Source of the DNA: a virus
Direction: 5' to 3' (one strand)
DNA: 23,764 bases
Virus record (IMG/VR): IMGVR_UViG_3300026512_000059
Span: 1-23,764 of that record
Shown: positions 21,264-23,764 of the stretch, piece by piece
How the letters are laid out: each line of letters starts with the position of its first letter
Position numbering within the stretch: the stretch's first letter is position 1
The notes under the pieces: model-generated
What the model was told of the DNA's origin: nothing
Databases searched by the model: none
What the model saw: only the letters and a program-made list of their open reading frames with translations
Translations under genes and position numbers: made by a program

Positions 21264-21407
21264 ATGTTTAACAATGCGTACGAGTCGTATAGAGAAAAAT
21301 GCAAAGAGCTTGGCATTAAGCCAACTAAAAAAGAAGAACTCTTTAAAGAAAATATTGAGAGGCTTAAAAAAGAGAAAAGAAAGAGAATTGATGAATATTC
21401 CAAATAG
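21264..21407 (+). CDS. 47-residue charged helical protein
   Basis: MFNNAYESYREKCKELGIKP followed by TKKEELFKENIERLKKEKRK and RIDEYSK. This frame has the better composition (Glu/Lys amphipathic helix) and an AAGGA 7 bases before the ATG. A competing frame over the same bases would give a Ser/Leu/Lys-poor match and was not chosen for this stretch. Unknown function. Confidence 0.58.
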   Translation: MFNNAYESYREKCKELGIKPTKKEELFKENIERLKKEKRKRIDEYSK

Positions 21408-21540
21408 CTATGTTTGCAAAGAACAATTCAACGGAAAATGGTCCAATAGCTATTTTGACAATGAACCAGATGCAAAAAAGCTCTGCATGAAGATTATAGC
21501 AAAAGGCGGTTGTGCTGTTTGGATGAAAAATGGAAACTAA
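21391..21540 (+). CDS. 49-residue protein, unknown
   Basis: MNIPNSYVCKEQFNGKWSNS then YFDNEPDAKKLCMKIIAKGG, CAVWMKNGN. It starts in a second frame 17 bp before the previous stop, with AAGAGA upstream. The order of strand, 'NGKW', helix and 'GGCAVWMK' looks like a small alpha/beta domain with three cysteines. It overlaps the next start by 11 bp. Confidence 0.55.
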   Translation: MNIPNSYVCKEQFNGKWSNSYFDNEPDAKKLCMKIIAKGGCAVWMKNGN

Positions 21541-22006
21541 AACAACACCACTTCAAAACGCAATCATGATCAGTTCTATCATTGGCAGCATTATGTCAAA
21601 CTATGATCCAAAAGTAGCATCTGAGAGGAAAAAGCCTATAAATGAGATACGAAGACGTATTAAGAAGTTTATGTATAAACGCTCCAGGACAAATGCAAAA
21701 GAGTTTGATGAAGCAACAATACTGGCAAACATAGTTTGGAAAAAATCTGTTAATCATTTTATAGATAAAAATATGCGAATAGATGCCGTATCTGTAGCCA
21801 TACGACTTTACGATCTCTATGCAGATGCAATGAGCAAACATGCAAACATTCACGACAAGCAGATGGAAGCCTACGCATTTGATGCATACAGTGGAGATAT
21901 AGAGATGACAAGCTATGAGGTGTCTGACTACATACTCGATGAACTATCAAGCGTTACAGGTGTAAAAAGACAAAAACTAAATCTACTACAAAAGGTAAAA
22001 AAATGA
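21530..22006 (+). CDS. 158-residue phage protein, unknown, helical
   Basis: METKTTPLQNAIMISSIIGS then a helical body with a basic stretch (NEIRRRIKKFMYKRSRTNAK), FDEATILANIVWKKSVNHFI and IRLYDLYADAMSKHANIHDK. The C-terminus is acidic then basic (SSVTGVKRQKLNLLQKVKK). No domain recognised and no membrane helix. ATG overlaps the preceding gene; the stop overlaps the next start by ATGA. Its position before YopX-type, dUTPase and SSB genes suggests an early DNA-metabolism or host-interaction protein. Confidence 0.7.
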   Translation: METKTTPLQNAIMISSIIGSIMSNYDPKVASERKKPINEIRRRIKKFMYKRSRTNAKEFDEATILANIVWKKSVNHFIDKNMRIDAVSVAIRLYDLYADAMSKHANIHDKQMEAYAFDAYSGDIEMTSYEVSDYILDELSSVTGVKRQKLNLLQKVKK

Positions 22007-22143
22007 AGATAAGATTATTGGATCATAAAATTATATTGAGTGTTGAACACTACGATGCAAAAACAAAAGTTGTCACGGTAAAGATATTTGGAACTATGTG
22101 TAAGTTTCAAAAGCATGAGTATGAGGTTATTGAAGATGCGTGA
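22003..22143 (+). CDS. 46-residue small beta protein, unknown
   Basis: MKIRLLDHKIILSVEHYDAK followed by TKVVTVKIFGTMCKFQKHEY and EVIEDA. Alternating hydrophobic residues suggest a beta-sheet fold. ATGA overlap upstream and an 8-bp overlap with the YopX-type gene downstream show tight coupling. Its final codons supply GAGG for the next start. Confidence 0.58.
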   Translation: MKIRLLDHKIILSVEHYDAKTKVVTVKIFGTMCKFQKHEYEVIEDA

Positions 22144-22474
22144 GATTAAGTTTAGAGCATGGCAAGTAAATACTAGAAAAATGTTATTAGATAGTACATT
22201 TTTAAATTATCAGACTATGTTAGATTTCAATTCAAAAAACTACATAATGCTTCAATACACAGGCTTAAAAGACAAAAACGGCGTGGAGATTTACGAGGGG
22301 GATATTGTTAAAGAACATTTTGGAGCTTATGGAGAAGTTAAGTATGTAAACGGGTGTTTTATACTTCAACTTGTTGATGCAAGACCATTAGCAGAATATA
22401 TTATTTGTGATTTTGGAAATAAAACAGAAGTTATCGGAAATATTTATGAGAATAAGGAGTTGTTAAATGTTTAA
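22136..22474 (+). CDS. YopX-family protein
   Basis: A 112-residue protein from the ATG at 22136. MREIKFRAWQVNTRKML, then MLQYTGLKDKNGVEIYEGDI and VIGNIYENKELL are the family pattern ('iKFRaw', 'QyTGLkDknGkeIyeGDiv', 'vIGNiyEn'). YopX proteins are common in phages of Gram-positive and Gram-negative hosts and have a Tudor-like beta fold of unknown role. An upstream in-frame start would run through the previous gene without a ribosome site. Confidence 0.93.
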   Translation: MREIKFRAWQVNTRKMLLDSTFLNYQTMLDFNSKNYIMLQYTGLKDKNGVEIYEGDIVKEHFGAYGEVKYVNGCFILQLVDARPLAEYIICDFGNKTEVIGNIYENKELLNV

Positions 22475-23084
22475 AAAAGTAACAAATGATGCAATACTGC
22501 CAACACGAGGCAGCAAATATTCTGCGTGTGTGGATGTTTATGCAAATGAGAATATAACTATCGGAGCAGGAGAGACTAAGCTTGTAGGGCTTGGTATTGC
22601 GATTGATTTAGATAGCCTTTTAGAAAATGTGCCAATGGTTAAAGATATGAAAAGATGGCACAAAAAAAGGTTTAAGGCTGGTATCATTGATGTTTCTGAA
22701 GAAGATAGTTTAATTCATATAAAAGACAAATTTCTAAAATCTCACTATTTACAATTAATGATAAGAAGTTCGTTATCTGCTAAAGGCTTAATGCTTGCTA
22801 ATGGTGTAGGAGTGATTGACCTTGATTTTGTGGATGAAATTAAGATGAATATTCATAATCCTATAAGTTGGAGTTGTAATGCAACTGATGGTACTTATGA
22901 AGATAATCCAGCATTAGAACATATTCATAGTGGTGCAGACAATAAAGTAGAATATGTAATCAAAAAAGGTGACCGTATAGGTCAATTAATTCTACTAGAA
23001 CACAAGTCAAGCCTCTTTGGAATTGAAAGTGAAGATGAGCGTAATGGTGGGTTTGGTAGTACAGATAAAAAGGAAAACAAGTGA
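22467..23084 (+). CDS. dut: dUTPase-family protein with central insertion
   Basis: A 205-residue protein with AAGGAG upstream. All five trimeric dUTPase motifs are visible: SACVDVYA (19-26), RSSLSAKGL (100-108), GVIDLDFVDEI (115-125), GDRIGQLIL (168-176) and NGGFGSTD (193-200). It would hydrolyse dUTP to dUMP. Oddities: a 35-45-residue insertion between motifs 1 and 2 (about 51-95), Cys21 for the usual Gly in motif 1, and Phe121 where the motif 3 Tyr that contacts the sugar normally stands. Asp118 is kept. Family length is usually about 145-155. Confidence 0.9.
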   Translation: MFKKVTNDAILPTRGSKYSACVDVYANENITIGAGETKLVGLGIAIDLDSLLENVPMVKDMKRWHKKRFKAGIIDVSEEDSLIHIKDKFLKSHYLQLMIRSSLSAKGLMLANGVGVIDLDFVDEIKMNIHNPISWSCNATDGTYEDNPALEHIHSGADNKVEYVIKKGDRIGQLILLEHKSSLFGIESEDERNGGFGSTDKKENK

Positions 23085-23695
23085 ATAATGTAAACATAGT
23101 CGGCAGAATAGGCAAAGACATAGAGTTAAGATATTTACAAAGTGGAAGCGCTGTTGCATCTTTTAGTATTGCAGTGGACCAGAGTTATAAAAAAGATGGA
23201 CAAAAAGTAGAAAAAACAAGTTGGTTTGATGTATCGGCATTTGGCAAAACTGCTGAATTAGTCAATCAATATTTTTATAAAGGCTCGATGATTGGCATTA
23301 CAGGAGAGTTGGAACAGCAAACTTGGCAAGCACAAGACGGATCCAATCGCTCAAAAGTGATAATCAAGATGCAACAAGTGACATTTATTGACAAGAAAAG
23401 CGACAACCAATCAAACAACGCTCAAGCAAATCAGGGCTATCAACAACCGCAACAACCGCAACCGCAACAGTACCAACCACCTGCTCAAGCAAATCAGGGC
23501 TATCAACAACCGCAACAACCGCAACCGCAACAGTACCAACCACCTGCTCAATCAAGCAACGGTGAAGCAAATCAAGGTTATCAACAGCCTGCACAACAAT
23601 ATCAAGCACCGCACGGACAAGTGCCAGTTTATAATGAGCCTGCCCCGCAACAAGCCAATCAACAAAGTGGCTACCAACAGCCGCAAGGTCGGTGA
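23081..23695 (+). CDS. ssb: single-stranded DNA-binding protein, C-terminal frame broken
   Basis: A 204-residue frame. Residues 1-107 are the OB-fold (MNNVNIVGRIGKDIELRYLQ, TSWFDVSAFGKTAELVNQYF). The rest is a Gln/Pro/Asn/Tyr-rich linker with a 21-residue tandem repeat. SSB must end in an acidic tip (Asp-rich, then Pro-Phe) to recruit partners; this frame stops at QPQGR with none, while the frame one base further on (+1) encodes VGDVVLPAIDLDEDEIPF and a stop at 23744. One extra base near 23680-23693, a sequencing error or a programmed shift would explain this. The start overlaps the dUTPase stop by ATGA-type 4 bp. Confidence 0.92.
   Translation: MNNVNIVGRIGKDIELRYLQSGSAVASFSIAVDQSYKKDGQKVEKTSWFDVSAFGKTAELVNQYFYKGSMIGITGELEQQTWQAQDGSNRSKVIIKMQQVTFIDKKSDNQSNNAQANQGYQQPQQPQPQQYQPPAQANQGYQQPQQPQPQQYQPPAQSSNGEANQGYQQPAQQYQAPHGQVPVYNEPAPQQANQQSGYQQPQGR
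23420..23545 (+). repeat. two tandem 63-bp repeats in the SSB linker
   Basis: The unit starting GCTCAAGCAAATCAGGGCTA occurs at 23420-23482 and again at 23483-23545 without change, encoding AQANQGYQQPQQPQPQQYQP and P twice. A degenerate third unit follows. Perfect identity suggests a recent slip or unequal crossing-over event in the disordered linker. Confidence 0.9.
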
Positions 23696-23744
23696 CGTTG
23701 TTCTGCCTGCTATTGATTTAGATGAAGATGAAATACCGTTTTGA
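23678..23744 (+). other. SSB C-terminal tip encoded in the +1 frame
   Basis: In this frame the bases after the linker encode GDVVLPAIDLDEDEIPF and then TGA. The DEDEIPF end is the SSB C-terminal consensus and would only be translated after a +1 shift from the gene above, whose own stop (TGA followed by C) lies at 23693-23695. Confidence 0.8.
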
Positions 23745-23764
23745 GCGAAGCAGATAAAAGGCAG

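Noticed and set aside
21256-21540. A single 94-residue gene over this stretch
   Set aside because: Its first half is a poor frame lying across the better 47-residue gene at 21264; the second half stands alone from the ATG at 21391.
1-23764. tRNA genes, rRNA or insertion sequences
   Set aside because: No cloverleaf-like sequence, rRNA segment, transposase or terminal inverted repeats were seen.

Overview
The window is a 23.8 kb piece of a temperate, tailed (siphovirus-type) prophage or phage with an HK97-like head. The host is probably a member of the Campylobacterota (Sulfurimonas/Arcobacter-like). That is an inference from the low-GC, AT-rich coding, the strong AAGGAG ribosome sites with compact overlapping genes, and protein style; no host gene, tRNA or attachment site lies inside the window, and no integrase is seen.

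Layout. (1) Positions 1-11229, minus strand: the morphogenesis cluster, transcribed right to left in textbook HK97 order: terminase small and large subunits, [hicA-hicB insertion], a small membrane protein, portal, prohead protease, major capsid protein, a small accessory protein, head-tail connector, head closure, gp10-type and DUF3168-type tail completion proteins, tail tube, tail assembly chaperone with a -1 programmed frameshift, and the tape measure, which runs off the left edge. (2) 11230-11377: a non-coding gap next to the terminase that may carry cos. (3) 11378-15456, minus strand: HNH nuclease, HTH proteins, a replication-initiator-like protein, a DnaB-N/RepA-type helicase, a CII-type regulator and a Cro-like repressor. 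A small plus-strand gene and a 48-residue gene interrupt this run. (4) 15465-18562: the immunity region. It holds the CI/LexA-type repressor on the plus strand and three minus-strand accessory genes (a HIRAN-domain membrane protein, a GNAT-like protein and a 365-residue protein of unknown function). It is bounded by two related operator regions that fire outward, a lambda OL/OR-like plan. (5) 18588-23744: the rightward early operon, made of many very small genes, three exact-length 72-bp repeats that precede short plus-strand ORFs, convergent minus-strand genes, then YopX-type, dUTPase and SSB genes.

How it works together. In a lysogen CI would bind the shared 17-bp operators (three copies at 15465-15540, two at 18509-18559) and shut off both outward early promoters. 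When CI cleaves itself at its Cys-Gly site, the left operon would supply Cro, the CII-like protein, the replication helicase and then, by read-through, the packaging and virion genes. The right operon would supply dUTPase, SSB and many small host-takeover or membrane peptides.

The most unusual features are the triple 72-bp hairpin-forming leader repeat with its cassette-like gene pairs (18722-19908), the unassigned gene trio inside the immunity region (16186-18456), and an SSB whose DEDEIPF tail is encoded out of frame.
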